Source of the DNA: Candidatus Aminicenantota bacterium
GTDB lineage: Bacteria; Acidobacteriota; Aminicenantia; UBA2199
Reading direction: 5' to 3'
Assembly (NCBI GenBank): GCA_020355945.1
Contig: CP070627.1
Location: 1,443,981-1,451,462, forward strand
Length of the DNA stretch: 7,482 nt
The notes under the pieces are model-generated. The model was not told the origin of the DNA, did not search any database, and worked only from the letters and a program-made list of their open reading frames with translations. Numbering within the stretch: the stretch's first letter is position 1; the number at the start of each line of letters is the position of its first letter. The position numbers and the translations under genes are program-made. Positions 1 to 6,664 of this stretch are shown piece by piece.

Positions 1-9
1 ATGAAAATA

Positions 10-89
10 GCCACCAAGACACGAAGACACAAAGTTACACAAAAGGTTTTATTATAAATAAACCCTTGGTGACTTTGTGCCTTGGTGGC
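10..89. repeat. Hairpin of two inverted octamer-repeat arrays
   Basis: The left arm reads as consecutive 8-nt units ccaccaag (11-18), acacgaag (19-26) and acacaaag (27-34). The right arm, read on the minus strand, gives ccaccaag (88-81), gcacaaag (80-73) and tcaccaag (72-65). The arms pair with one 8-nt unit bulged out on the left. Pairing continues imperfectly into the loop (aaaggttttatt against aataaaccctt), so the whole element is an ~80-nt imperfect palindrome with an AT-rich tip. No coding capacity is seen. Similar short-period arrays occur in many environmental bacterial genomes. Here it could be a REP/MITE-like dispersed element or a structured 3' end for the ATPase gene read from the right; neither can be shown from one copy. 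Confidence 0.7.
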
Positions 90-92
90 AAT

Positions 93-146
93 AATTTTCA
101 TGCTTCTCCGGGCGAGGTTCGCCTCATGAGGGGCTCCCATGAAATT
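93..146. repeat. Palindromic segment with nested inverted repeats
   Basis: AATTTTCATG (93-102) is mirrored by CATGAAATT (138-146), enclosing 35 nt. Inside lie GAGG-TTCG-CCTC (114-125), a short stem with a TTCG loop, and the overlapping perfect 10-nt palindrome cctcatgagg (122-131). The segment is more GC-rich than its surroundings and carries no ORF. It probably belongs to the same repeat cluster as the hairpin at 10-89; its function is unknown. Confidence 0.4.
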
Positions 147-153
147 ACTTTAG

Positions 154-171
154 CCCCAGAGGACACAGAGG
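154..171 (+). repeat. Two-unit nonamer repeat of the cacagagg type
   Basis: Two adjacent 9-nt units, ccccagagg and acacagagg, belong to a short-period family (consensus roughly nCACAGAGG). A second copy of the same type lies at 5357-5382 in this window, in another intergenic gap. Intergenic location and recurrence suggest a dispersed element rather than chance. Confidence 0.5.
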
Positions 172-180
172 GTTTTGGGA

Positions 181-215
181 AATCATGGTAATCCTTTAAT
201 CCTGTAAATCCAGGT
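181..215 (+). repeat. Four-unit array of an aatcc nonamer
   Basis: Four head-to-tail units are visible: aatcatggt (181-189), aatccttt (190-197, one base short), aatcctgta (198-206) and aatccaggt (207-215). This is a different short-period repeat from its neighbours. It lies beyond the 3' end of the ATPase gene. The remainder up to 283 is pyrimidine-rich with nothing recognisable. Confidence 0.6.
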
Positions 216-283
216 TCAGACCCTTATTTTCATTTGTCTTCGTTTCTTCTTTTTTTATCCGGACGATTAGATAACCATAATAT

Positions 284-1606
284 TCACTGGTGTGGTAATG
301 GGAAGCGGCAGCTCAAATATAATGGATAACTGTGAATTTTAGCTGGTTCATTAAACTCAAGGTTCCTGGCACTTATGCGGGTGCGATATTTAACAGGATA
401 TTTATCGGCAAAAATATTAAGACTTTTTAGTTTTCCTGAGTGTCCGGCTTTCACCTCGATCGGATAAACTTCTCCATCCACTTCTCTGACAAATTCTACC
501 TCAGCGGCATTACGCATCCATGAATAGAGCTGCCCACTGCCGGAGTAAATAAACTCCTGGGCCACATAATTCTCACAAAAAGCACCTTTAAAAGTTGAAA
601 ATAAATCGCTTGCCAGGTGAAGGCTTTTAGGCGGTATCCTGCCTAATGCCCCTAGAATTCCTACATCAAAAAGATATAATTTAAAACGGTTTTCCTCTGC
701 AAATGCATCGAATGGTATTTCACCGGAGTTAGTAATTTTCACTTTAATCAGCAAGCCGGCACCGATTAACCAATCGATTGGTGATTTTAGTCGTGAAAAT
801 CGGCTTTTTGGAATTGCATTCGAGGCTTTGAATTTTTTGTTTTCCCGGGCCAATTGCGCCGGGATAGACTCGAATACGGCTGCGATTTCATTGGCCCTGA
901 CTTTACCTGAGTATTTTGAAAAGTCACTCATATAAGCATGAATCAGTTCTTCCTGTTTTGCCCGTACTTTTGAATAGGCATTTGCTTTGTTTTCCTTGTT
1001 TGCACAATAAGTACTAACCACTTCCGGTAATCCACCCACGATAAAATATTCTTTCAAACGTTCCATAAAGTGTTGATGGATGATGGGGGGAATGGTATTC
1101 GGGTATTTGATGGACTGCAGTTTGTCATAAGCTCTCATATCATCTACAGCCAGGAGAAATTCCTCGAAGGACATAGGGTATAAATTTAGAAAAGAAACAT
1201 TTCCCACGGGAAAAGGTTCATCCGGTTGAGTGATCCCCAGGAGTGATCCGGCACTTACCACAGCCATTTCTTGCATATCTTCACAAAAATACTTTAAACT
1301 GGTTAAAGCCCTGGGGCAATCTTGTATTTCATCGAAAAAAATAATATCTTTTGTTTTGTCTATATCGTTTTCCAAATAAAATTCCATGGATTCGATGATT
1401 CTCCCGGCTGATAGGTTCCCGGAAAAGATTTCGCATGCGGTTTTATCTTTCTGGAAATTGATGGGGTGTATCTTTCTAAATTCATTTTTACCGAATTCCA
1501 TTATGGAATAGGTTTTGCCGGTCTGTCGAGTCCCCTTTAGTATTAAAGGTTTTCGATCTCTGGAATTCTTCCATTCCAGCAGCTTTCTATAGATTGTTCG
1601 TTTCAT
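284..1606 (-). CDS. AAA+ ATPase of the AAA_14 / DUF4143 family
   Basis: This is a 440-residue cytoplasmic protein of the widespread 'ATP-binding protein, DUF4143' family, whose cellular role is unsettled. The AAA domain shows Walker A GTRQTGKT (residues 25-32), Walker B IIFFDE (88-93) followed by the family-typical IQDCP, and the sensor-like segment SAGS (118-121). The family signatures YPMSFEEFL (143-151) and YFIVGGLPEVV (187-197) follow. The C-terminal DUF4143 part ends in a PD-(D/E)XK-like pattern: E345, E371 in AEVEFV (usually Asp), then E384 and K386 in PIEVKAG. Length and domain order are normal and the gene looks intact. I chose ATG at 1606, which gives the usual MKRTIYRK start. A TTG at 1621 would add five residues but overlaps the -10-like TACAAT. 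No Shine-Dalgarno is seen. Such genes are often patchily distributed and laterally transferred. Family call very sure; biological role unknown. Confidence 0.93.
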   Translation of the reverse strand: MKRTIYRKLLEWKNSRDRKPLILKGTRQTGKTYSIMEFGKNEFRKIHPINFQKDKTACEIFSGNLSAGRIIESMEFYLENDIDKTKDIIFFDEIQDCPRALTSLKYFCEDMQEMAVVSAGSLLGITQPDEPFPVGNVSFLNLYPMSFEEFLLAVDDMRAYDKLQSIKYPNTIPPIIHQHFMERLKEYFIVGGLPEVVSTYCANKENKANAYSKVRAKQEELIHAYMSDFSKYSGKVRANEIAAVFESIPAQLARENKKFKASNAIPKSRFSRLKSPIDWLIGAGLLIKVKITNSGEIPFDAFAEENRFKLYLFDVGILGALGRIPPKSLHLASDLFSTFKGAFCENYVAQEFIYSGSGQLYSWMRNAAEVEFVREVDGEVYPIEVKAGHSGKLKSLNIFADKYPVKYRTRISARNLEFNEPAKIHSYPLYLSCRFPLPHQ

Positions 1607-1612
1607 GGATTT

Positions 1613-1641
1613 ATTGTACAATATTTTGTTAAAAATTACAA
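1613..1641 (-). promoter_or_regulatory. Candidate leaderless promoter of the ATPase gene
   Basis: On the minus strand TTGTAA (1641-1636), a 17-nt spacer and TACAAT (1618-1613) form a sigma70-like promoter. Only six nucleotides separate the -10 from the ATG at 1606, so the transcript would begin at or next to the start codon. The surrounding DNA is very AT-rich, so a chance match is possible. A perfect palindrome aaaaatt-ac-aattttt (1631-1646) overlaps the -35. Confidence 0.4.
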
Positions 1642-1675
1642 TTTTTCCTATGAAAAAATGTTAATTTTTACAAAA

Positions 1676-1777
1676 TTATCCAGGAAAAAATTGCCCCCCT
1701 GGACCCGCCACTTTCCGCAAAAACTTTTTATTAATCCCGAAGGCTTCCAACCCGGCTGGAGTACGGATTCCTCCCAT
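1676..1777 (-). CDS. Possible 33-residue small protein
   Basis: An ATG at 1777 opens 33 codons to TAA at 1678-1676. It is preceded by AGAGGA (1790-1785) at a 7-nt spacing, a good Shine-Dalgarno. The peptide begins MGGIRTPAGLEAF and ends in a Gly/Pro-rich tail (VAGPGGQFFPG), with a basic middle (NKKFLRK). It lies in the 258-nt gap between the 612-aa gene and the ATPase, on the same strand. No family is recognised. An overlapping ORF in another frame (1731-1832) of similar length also has a GAAGG before it, which weakens the case for either. It could equally be decayed coding sequence. Confidence 0.2.
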   Translation of the reverse strand: MGGIRTPAGLEAFGINKKFLRKVAGPGGQFFPG

Positions 1778-1831
1778 ACAAATGTCCTCTCTCTGGATTT
1801 TCAGTACATTTACTGACGAAACGGTTCATCA

Positions 1832-1867
1832 TAAGAAGCCTTCAAGATGGCCCGCAGGGCCTTCTTA
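1832..1867. other. Stem-loop over the stop codon of the 612-aa gene
   Basis: GGCCC-GCA-GGGCC (1849-1861) forms a tight 5-bp stem with a 3-nt loop. A longer alternative pairs taagaag (1832-1838) with cttctta (1861-1867), and the latter includes the TAA stop at 1865-1867. It could stabilise the mRNA 3' end or weakly terminate transcription. No T-run follows in the minus-strand direction, so it is not a classical intrinsic terminator. Confidence 0.3.
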
Positions 1868-3703
1868 GGCTCCCCGCGCCGCGGGGGCGATCTCCAGCCA
1901 GGAAAACCAAATGGGATGACGCTTTTTATACCATTTGAGAATTTCCCCAAGCCGTTTCTGGTTTTCGAGAGAGATCACTTCCGGGGGGATGCGATCAAAA
2001 TGAATGCGCATGCGCTCTTCTCCGAGAAATTCCAATGCTTCCGAACAAAGAGTTTGCAGCTCGTTCCTGATGCGTCCGGAGTCGGAAATTTTTACGGCAC
2101 GTTCCTCGAAATTCTCACCAGCCATGAACCGGTTCAGCAAAGGTTTAAATACCAGGTGGCTCTGTTCCAGGTCTTCCATGAGGCGAAGTTTAAAGGTGAT
2201 CCGCTTATCACCCCGGGGTCCAGCCAACCTCACCGTTACCCGGTAAATACGCTTCCCGGGGTCTACCTCCTCTACACCGGGAGAACCGGAGTACGGATCA
2301 GGCTGCATATAGCCGGAAACAGCCAGCACTTCCCACTGCTTTTCCGGGAAGAAATCATCGGCCTGGATATACTGTTTTTTCACCGGGATACCAGCGTCAG
2401 CAGCCTCACGAATCATGCCTCGATATTTTTCGCATTTTTCATCATCCGTTGGCTCGCCTAAAACTTCCGCCAGGCGGGTTGGAAAATCTTCTCCATCCGG
2501 ATCAATGGACATAATATGCGGCTCTTTGTCATAGGGGAGTTTAAAATTGGAGGTAAACACCGAGACAAAGGCCTGGATATCTAACAGGGGAGCCAGGCTT
2601 GCCGCTTGCATCGCCTCTGCCGAAGCAGCATATCCATCGCATATAAACAGGTGAGTGTTACCGGGATCATCAGTCCATGCGCCTACACCATAAGTGGGAG
2701 CATAGGTGCCGGATTCGTTAAAGACTTCCATACCGGAGGGAAGTTTCCATCCGTCTTCTACTAAGTGTACACCCAGTTCTTCCCACTCCTGCCACAACCC
2801 GCCAATGCGCTTCCGACGACTTTCGCCTCCCAGTGTCCAGACGTGGATGTTTTCCTTTTGAATACCGGGATACGTTTCTTCAATGGCTTTAAGCACCAAT
2901 TCCCGGGGAGTCAGGAAACTGATCAAAACCGATTGTTGATGGGCTGTTTTCACCACCTCCTCGGGCAGGAACAGGTTACCCATGTACCCTTCATAGGGCC
3001 TGGTAATCTTGAGCGGCTGATCGAACAGGTGAAGGACCGTCAAAGGCCCGGTGGTTTCCCCTTTGGCAAACCTCGAGGTATTCTCCAACGTATCAATGGC
3101 AGCACCCCAAACGGTTATACCCTCATTTTTGATTTCCCGGTAGAATTGGACCCATCCGTATCCTTCATCATTGATCAATTTAACCACCCGCTGGTCCAGC
3201 CATTTAGCCACTTGCGGGCGTGCATATACACGACCAAAACCCAGTTGAGGATTAGAACCCATTTCCGGGGTTTCACCTACTTTAGGCATGAGCCCTTCAC
3301 CCATACACACCATAATGGCATGATTTTCCGGGAGCTGCCGGGATAGGTACCACAAGCTTTCACTCATGGCATACGCAGAAATCGCATCGGCATCTTTTTT
3401 CACCTGGTTGAGCCCGGGTTTATCCAGGCCGGCGCCTTCGCCGAAACGCCCAAAAAGCTGGGTACCCAGGGCCGTAACCGCACCGGTCATGGCAAATAAA
3501 CGCTCCATGCCTCCTTCAAGAAAGGAAATTTCGCTGCTGAATTCTCTGAAGGATTTCCCCCAATTCCATTCCACATCAACATCTTCCAGCCAGAGATGGA
3601 ATCGTCCTAAAATCGCCCGCGTGTCAAATGCCCACTGCGCAATGCGATCTTTCCTTTCCTGGGCACTGTTCGTTGTTTTAGATTTAAAATTATTTCGTTT
3701 CAT
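1865..3703 (-). CDS. Unrecognised 612-residue cytoplasmic protein
   Basis: I do not recognise this family. The reading frame is long and intact, with a clear ATG at 3703. There is no signal peptide or membrane segment, so it is probably cytoplasmic. Visible features are a basic N-terminus (residues 1-20), a Trp-rich stretch DVEWNWGKSF (43-52), a Gly-rich segment FGRFGEGAGL (84-93), NPQLGFGRVYARPQ (151-164), THLFICDGYAASAEAM (350-365), an acidic SIDPDGEDF (399-407), and a probable beta-rich region from about 480 to 525. The C-terminus (585-601) is rich in Lys, Trp and aromatics. GC content is visibly higher than in the AT-richer genes on either side, which may reflect different ancestry or stronger codon selection. 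It stands 88 nt downstream of the DUF4388 gene, has its own promoter-like sequence and lacks a Shine-Dalgarno. Long plus-strand frames across it are antisense shadows. Certain as a gene; function unknown. Confidence 0.88.
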   Translation of the reverse strand: MKRNNFKSKTTNSAQERKDRIAQWAFDTRAILGRFHLWLEDVDVEWNWGKSFREFSSEISFLEGGMERLFAMTGAVTALGTQLFGRFGEGAGLDKPGLNQVKKDADAISAYAMSESLWYLSRQLPENHAIMVCMGEGLMPKVGETPEMGSNPQLGFGRVYARPQVAKWLDQRVVKLINDEGYGWVQFYREIKNEGITVWGAAIDTLENTSRFAKGETTGPLTVLHLFDQPLKITRPYEGYMGNLFLPEEVVKTAHQQSVLISFLTPRELVLKAIEETYPGIQKENIHVWTLGGESRRKRIGGLWQEWEELGVHLVEDGWKLPSGMEVFNESGTYAPTYGVGAWTDDPGNTHLFICDGYAASAEAMQAASLAPLLDIQAFVSVFTSNFKLPYDKEPHIMSIDPDGEDFPTRLAEVLGEPTDDEKCEKYRGMIREAADAGIPVKKQYIQADDFFPEKQWEVLAVSGYMQPDPYSGSPGVEEVDPGKRIYRVTVRLAGPRGDKRITFKLRLMEDLEQSHLVFKPLLNRFMAGENFEERAVKISDSGRIRNELQTLCSEALEFLGEERMRIHFDRIPPEVISLENQKRLGEILKWYKKRHPIWFSWLEIAPAARGA

Positions 3704-3709
3704 ATTGAT

Positions 3710-3738
3710 ATTTTAAAAGAAATAGACCTATATTTCAA
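3710..3738 (-). promoter_or_regulatory. Candidate leaderless promoter of the 612-aa gene
   Basis: On the minus strand TTGAAA (3738-3733), a 17-nt spacer and TAAAAT (3715-3710) resemble a sigma70 promoter. The -10 ends six nucleotides before the ATG at 3703, so the predicted transcript start falls on the start codon. No Shine-Dalgarno is present, which fits a leaderless mRNA. No convincing terminator for the upstream gene is seen in the 88-nt gap, so read-through is also possible. Confidence 0.4.
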
Positions 3739-3791
3739 CCATCCTGTGAATTTTTTTTAAATCTTTGCCTCCGGCGGGTCAGAACTTTTGG

Positions 3792-5219
3792 CTATTTTTT
3801 AAATACTGAGATCAGTGGTTTTTTCTTTGATGATTTTTCGATTTTGCGAATCATTTTTGCAGCCAGGGTATGCTCCATGTTAATTTCCAGGGCCTTTCTA
3901 AAATATTTTTCTGCTTTTTTGAACATATTTTCCAGCCAGTACAATTGCCCCAGGTAAAAAACCGGGTCTGCATTCCATGTTTCCATTTCTGCTGCTTTTA
4001 AGAGATTTTTTTCTGCCAGGGGTCGTTGTGATGCAATCCGGGTTTGGCTTAAACCTAAAAGTAAAAAATAAGACGCCCGCCCGGGATCCAGCTGCACTGC
4101 CTCTTCCAGCAGTCGAACCGCGTCGTGATATTTTTTCTGTTCGTAAAAGGAATGGGCTTTCAAATACAACTTGCGGGCTTTGAGAACTTTTTCTTTCTGG
4201 ATATTAAAACTCTCCAGGGTGGGTCGTTTTTGTTTGCCTGTATCATAGGCTTTTTTCTTGTCTTCATCACTCAAGATATCAAACGCCTGCTGCGCTTTTT
4301 CCAGGACAAATTCAACTTTTTCTTCGGTTTGGGAACCCGGTGGTGCTTCCAGTGTTTCAGGATTGTATTGTTTGGAAAAAGAAAAATATTTATCCCTTAC
4401 ATCACTCACCTGGGACGTATCCTTTAACTGCAATAATTCATAGTGATCCATAGAGTTGGCTTTTAAGCGATCGTGAAGATATGTAACAAACTCGACATCT
4501 TTCTGGAGTTCGCTGTCAATCCTAAAGTCGGTAAAATCAATGATATTCAAGAGATACATAAGGCTTATCCGCTGCCAGAACAACTTTTCCGGGATATCCA
4601 TGAGTGAAAGAATTTGTTCGCTGGAAATGTTGTTGCATTTTGACAATTTAACATAAAACCGTATATCATCAGGGGACAATAATTGCCCTAGAGGCTCCGG
4701 GATAGGGAGTGTGATAGGGGCCCGGTAATTAAATCTTTTTTTATAATAGGAAAAATCCAGGATGTTTTGACTTCCTTCTATAATAAGTTGAGGTAAACCG
4801 ATCTTAAATTTTTGATTGTCAGGAATTTTGGATTTGTCAATGGTAAAGGTCCATTCACCGGAAGTCATGGAAAAAATAGACATGGCAATGGTTTTCATTT
4901 GCTCCTGCAGGGCTGAAAACAGTTCTTGTTTGTTTAATATCCGGTGGTGGACCAGGAGTTTTCCGAATTTATCATTGGTTTTTTCTTTCATCTTATGGAG
5001 CATAATGAACTGCTCCCGGGTGATTTTTCCTTTTGTGTACAATATTTCGCCCAGTCGTTCCTGGATAAGGTCTGATGTGGCATATTGCAATTCCAGATTT
5101 GAGAAAAGGAATTTTTTGGAAAAATTTTCTCCCTTTACCACCAAATGACCGCTGAGATTGTCCTTAAGGATTTTTTTAAATATCAGCGGAACCGGATATT
5201 TTTTTATCAAATTCGCCAT
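3792..5219 (-). CDS. DUF4388 (PATAN) / J-like / TPR protein
   Basis: This is a 475-residue soluble protein. Residues ~5-150 match the DUF4388/PATAN pattern: FKKILKDNLSGHLVVKG, then a helical part with LGEILYTKGKITREQF (56-71) and GKLLVHHRILNKQEL (86-100), then SGEWTF (120-125). Residues ~180-235 look like a small helical or winged-helix unit. Residues ~257-330 resemble a J-domain (DHYELLQL at the start, AFDILSDEDKKKAYD at the end). However, the HPD tripeptide needed to stimulate Hsp70 is replaced by NPE (286-288), so it is likely J-like only. About three TPRs follow (345-450; for example AVRLLEEAVQLDP and KAEKYFRKALEIN), and the tail is basic. The family is associated with regulatory or scaffolding roles, in Myxococcus-like and Acidobacteria-like genomes among others. 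The partner is unknown; the TPRs imply protein binding. An inverted repeat lies just upstream. Domain calls good, role inferred. Confidence 0.88.
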   Translation of the reverse strand: MANLIKKYPVPLIFKKILKDNLSGHLVVKGENFSKKFLFSNLELQYATSDLIQERLGEILYTKGKITREQFIMLHKMKEKTNDKFGKLLVHHRILNKQELFSALQEQMKTIAMSIFSMTSGEWTFTIDKSKIPDNQKFKIGLPQLIIEGSQNILDFSYYKKRFNYRAPITLPIPEPLGQLLSPDDIRFYVKLSKCNNISSEQILSLMDIPEKLFWQRISLMYLLNIIDFTDFRIDSELQKDVEFVTYLHDRLKANSMDHYELLQLKDTSQVSDVRDKYFSFSKQYNPETLEAPPGSQTEEKVEFVLEKAQQAFDILSDEDKKKAYDTGKQKRPTLESFNIQKEKVLKARKLYLKAHSFYEQKKYHDAVRLLEEAVQLDPGRASYFLLLGLSQTRIASQRPLAEKNLLKAAEMETWNADPVFYLGQLYWLENMFKKAEKYFRKALEINMEHTLAAKMIRKIEKSSKKKPLISVFKK

Positions 5220-5227
5220 GTCTCAAT

Positions 5228-5233
5228 ATTATC
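5228..5233 (-). promoter_or_regulatory. -10-like hexamer before the DUF4388 gene
   Basis: GATAAT on the minus strand lies eight nucleotides before the ATG at 5219. A transcript from it would start at about the start codon. The -35 region is weak (TAGAAA at an 18-nt spacing) and falls inside the inverted repeat at 5236-5261. No good Shine-Dalgarno is present. Supported mainly by the same arrangement at the two genes downstream. Confidence 0.3.
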
Positions 5234-5235
5234 CT

Positions 5236-5261
5236 ATGATAGAAAATTTACTTTCTATCAT
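5236..5261. promoter_or_regulatory. Operator-like perfect inverted repeat
   Basis: ATGATAGAAA (5236-5245) and TTTCTATCAT (5252-5261) form a perfect 10-bp inverted repeat around a 6-nt spacer. It lies 16 nt before the start codon of the DUF4388 gene and two nt from the GATAAT -10. That is where a dimeric helix-turn-helix regulator would block RNA polymerase. No such regulator is encoded in the window. As RNA it would be an AU-rich hairpin with no T-run after it on either strand, so a terminator is less likely. Confidence 0.5.
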
Positions 5262-5356
5262 GCATATTTTAAAACAAAAGAGAATGAATTTCAATATACA
5301 AGCAATTTTTCATTAATTTTTCTGCTTTTTTTTCTTTCCCTGGTTTCTTTTTTAAG

Positions 5357-5399
5357 CCACAGAGGTCACAGAGAGCCAAGAGAATGAGACTCTTGTGAC
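5357..5399. repeat. Nonamer cacagagg-type repeat with hairpin
   Basis: Units ccacagagg (5357-5365), tcacagaga (5366-5374) and gccaagaga (5375-5383) are of the same type as the copy at 154-171. The repeat lies within a stem: gtcac (5365-5369) pairs with gtgac (5395-5399), and caagag (5377-5382) pairs with ctcttg (5390-5395), leaving a 7-nt loop. It lies just beyond the 3' end of the 409-aa gene, in a 206-nt gap. It may mark or shape the transcript end, but no T-run follows. Confidence 0.5.
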
Positions 5400-5425
5400 T
5401 CAAATATCGTGATCAAACCAGTTGA

Positions 5426-6655
5426 TTAACCTTTGTCTTTAGGGATATTTTTTTTTAAATGATTGCCAAATTTTTTCAACTCTTGCTTAAATAACTTTGG
5501 ATTTGTGTCTCGCCAGGAAAAGTCAATAATGGTAAAATTTTTATGAAAATCCGCCATCCGCTTCACCACGATGCGATTCAACCATTCATCGGTCATGCCC
5601 GGGCTGTACTCGTTTAAAAGAACGATGAATTGAGCGCTTATTGGCGTGTAAACGATTTTATGAATATTTAAAGGCCGCGAAGGGTCCTCATTTTGAATAT
5701 TAAGAAATTCCAGTTCGATATCACCGGAGTCTGATTTACAAAGCTCTTGAATCCATATGTTGTTTTCACTGTTCTCCGCATCAGGAAAAACCAGGTAATC
5801 CTGTTTCAAAAAATTAAATATTTTCAAATTCAAATTCCTGTAGGTTTTTTCATCATCCCCAAAGATTCCATCTTCCTCGATCCATTCGATTCGGTGTTTT
5901 TCTTTTCGCTGGGAAAAACCCAGGAGTTCCTGGATTTTAACCAGGTATTTGCCGGTGCTCAGGTCTCTCAGGCTTTTTATTCCTTTTTTGAAAAAACGGG
6001 TAATGTCTTCTGCCGGGTAAAGATTCAATTGGCGAATCAAATGTTTAAAATAAAACAGCAGGGGTAATGATTGGTAGTTCTTTTCGATTTCATTATCCAG
6101 CAGGCGGTAGATAGCAAAATCCACCAGTTTTTCCAGTTGAATTTGGGGGAGTGATGCGAATGCCTCTTCGATAAATTCCTCTTTTACTTTTATAAGAAAC
6201 AATGAAAGAAAGAGGTTGAATTTTAATGAATCACTGTAACTTTCCGGGAACTTTGAACCGGCGATATCATTGAGATCGAAAAAACTATACTTATAGAGCT
6301 TTTCTACTATACTGTTTTTAGACCCCAGCAGAAGAGTTTTGAGTCCCTGGAAGTCATAGTTATGGAAGGGGGTCTCGGATTCCAGCATGCCGGTACAAAG
6401 AATATCCAGTTGGTCTTCGATTTTTTTATTGAACTCCTCGAGGATACTTTCCTCTGTTGGTTCCGTCTCAATGGGGAGCTTAATTTTTACAGGTTTTCGT
6501 TTCATTTCCTTTGGGGGAGGGGTTTTGTTTTTATCATTGTTTGTTTTTTCTTTACCGTTTCTAAGGGGGAGAAAGAGGTAGAGTAAAAACCCAATGACAA
6601 TCAATGCCATAAAAGCCAACAACAGGGTATCCCTGCTTTCTTTGCTCTTCAACAT
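5426..6655 (-). CDS. Membrane-anchored protein of unknown family, 409 aa
   Basis: I recognise no domain. A hydrophobic segment at residues 10-31 (TLLLAFMALIVIGFLLYLFLPL) follows a short charged N-terminus. Basic residues on both sides leave the topology open, but a single N-terminal anchor with the rest in the periplasm is the simplest reading. Residues 32-68 form a Lys/Pro-rich low-complexity linker (including TPPPKEMKRKP). After it comes a mostly helical, Leu/Phe/Lys/Glu-rich region to about 255, then a mixed acidic region ending in a Lys-rich tail. Neither a lipobox nor enzymatic motifs are seen. The start is well supported: ATG at 6655 is preceded by AGGTGA and a good promoter. The gene is the first of the minus-strand series and is divergent from the dipeptidyl peptidase gene. 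It could be an envelope scaffold or secretion accessory protein, but nothing proves this. Confidence 0.85.
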   Translation of the reverse strand: MLKSKESRDTLLLAFMALIVIGFLLYLFLPLRNGKEKTNNDKNKTPPPKEMKRKPVKIKLPIETEPTEESILEEFNKKIEDQLDILCTGMLESETPFHNYDFQGLKTLLLGSKNSIVEKLYKYSFFDLNDIAGSKFPESYSDSLKFNLFLSLFLIKVKEEFIEEAFASLPQIQLEKLVDFAIYRLLDNEIEKNYQSLPLLFYFKHLIRQLNLYPAEDITRFFKKGIKSLRDLSTGKYLVKIQELLGFSQRKEKHRIEWIEEDGIFGDDEKTYRNLNLKIFNFLKQDYLVFPDAENSENNIWIQELCKSDSGDIELEFLNIQNEDPSRPLNIHKIVYTPISAQFIVLLNEYSPGMTDEWLNRIVVKRMADFHKNFTIIDFSWRDTNPKLFKQELKKFGNHLKKNIPKDKG

Positions 6656-6664
6656 CCCAACAAC

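Noticed and set aside
284..1606. AAA/DUF4143 gene as part of a defence island or toxin-antitoxin pair
   Set aside because: No partner gene, nuclease, methylase or mobile-element gene is in the window; the repeats nearby are not evidence of defence.
1731..1832. 33-codon minus-strand ORF starting with two Met codons, preceded by GAAGG
   Set aside because: Overlaps the 1676-1777 candidate in another frame; no recognisable product. At most one of the two can be real, and the other has the better Shine-Dalgarno.
1758..2298. Direct repeat ggagtacggat at 1758-1768 and 2288-2298
   Set aside because: Only 11 nt, one copy within coding sequence; compatible with chance.
1847..2461. 204-codon plus-strand ORF
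   Set aside because: Antisense to the 612-aa gene in its GC-richer part; no domain, no ribosome site, and its product has no coherent features.
2765..3346. 193-codon plus-strand ORF
   Set aside because: Also antisense to the 612-aa gene; a shadow frame.
3760..3791. Possible terminator after the DUF4388 gene (cctccggcggg region with nearby T-run)
   Set aside because: No stable stem can be drawn next to the T-run in the correct orientation.
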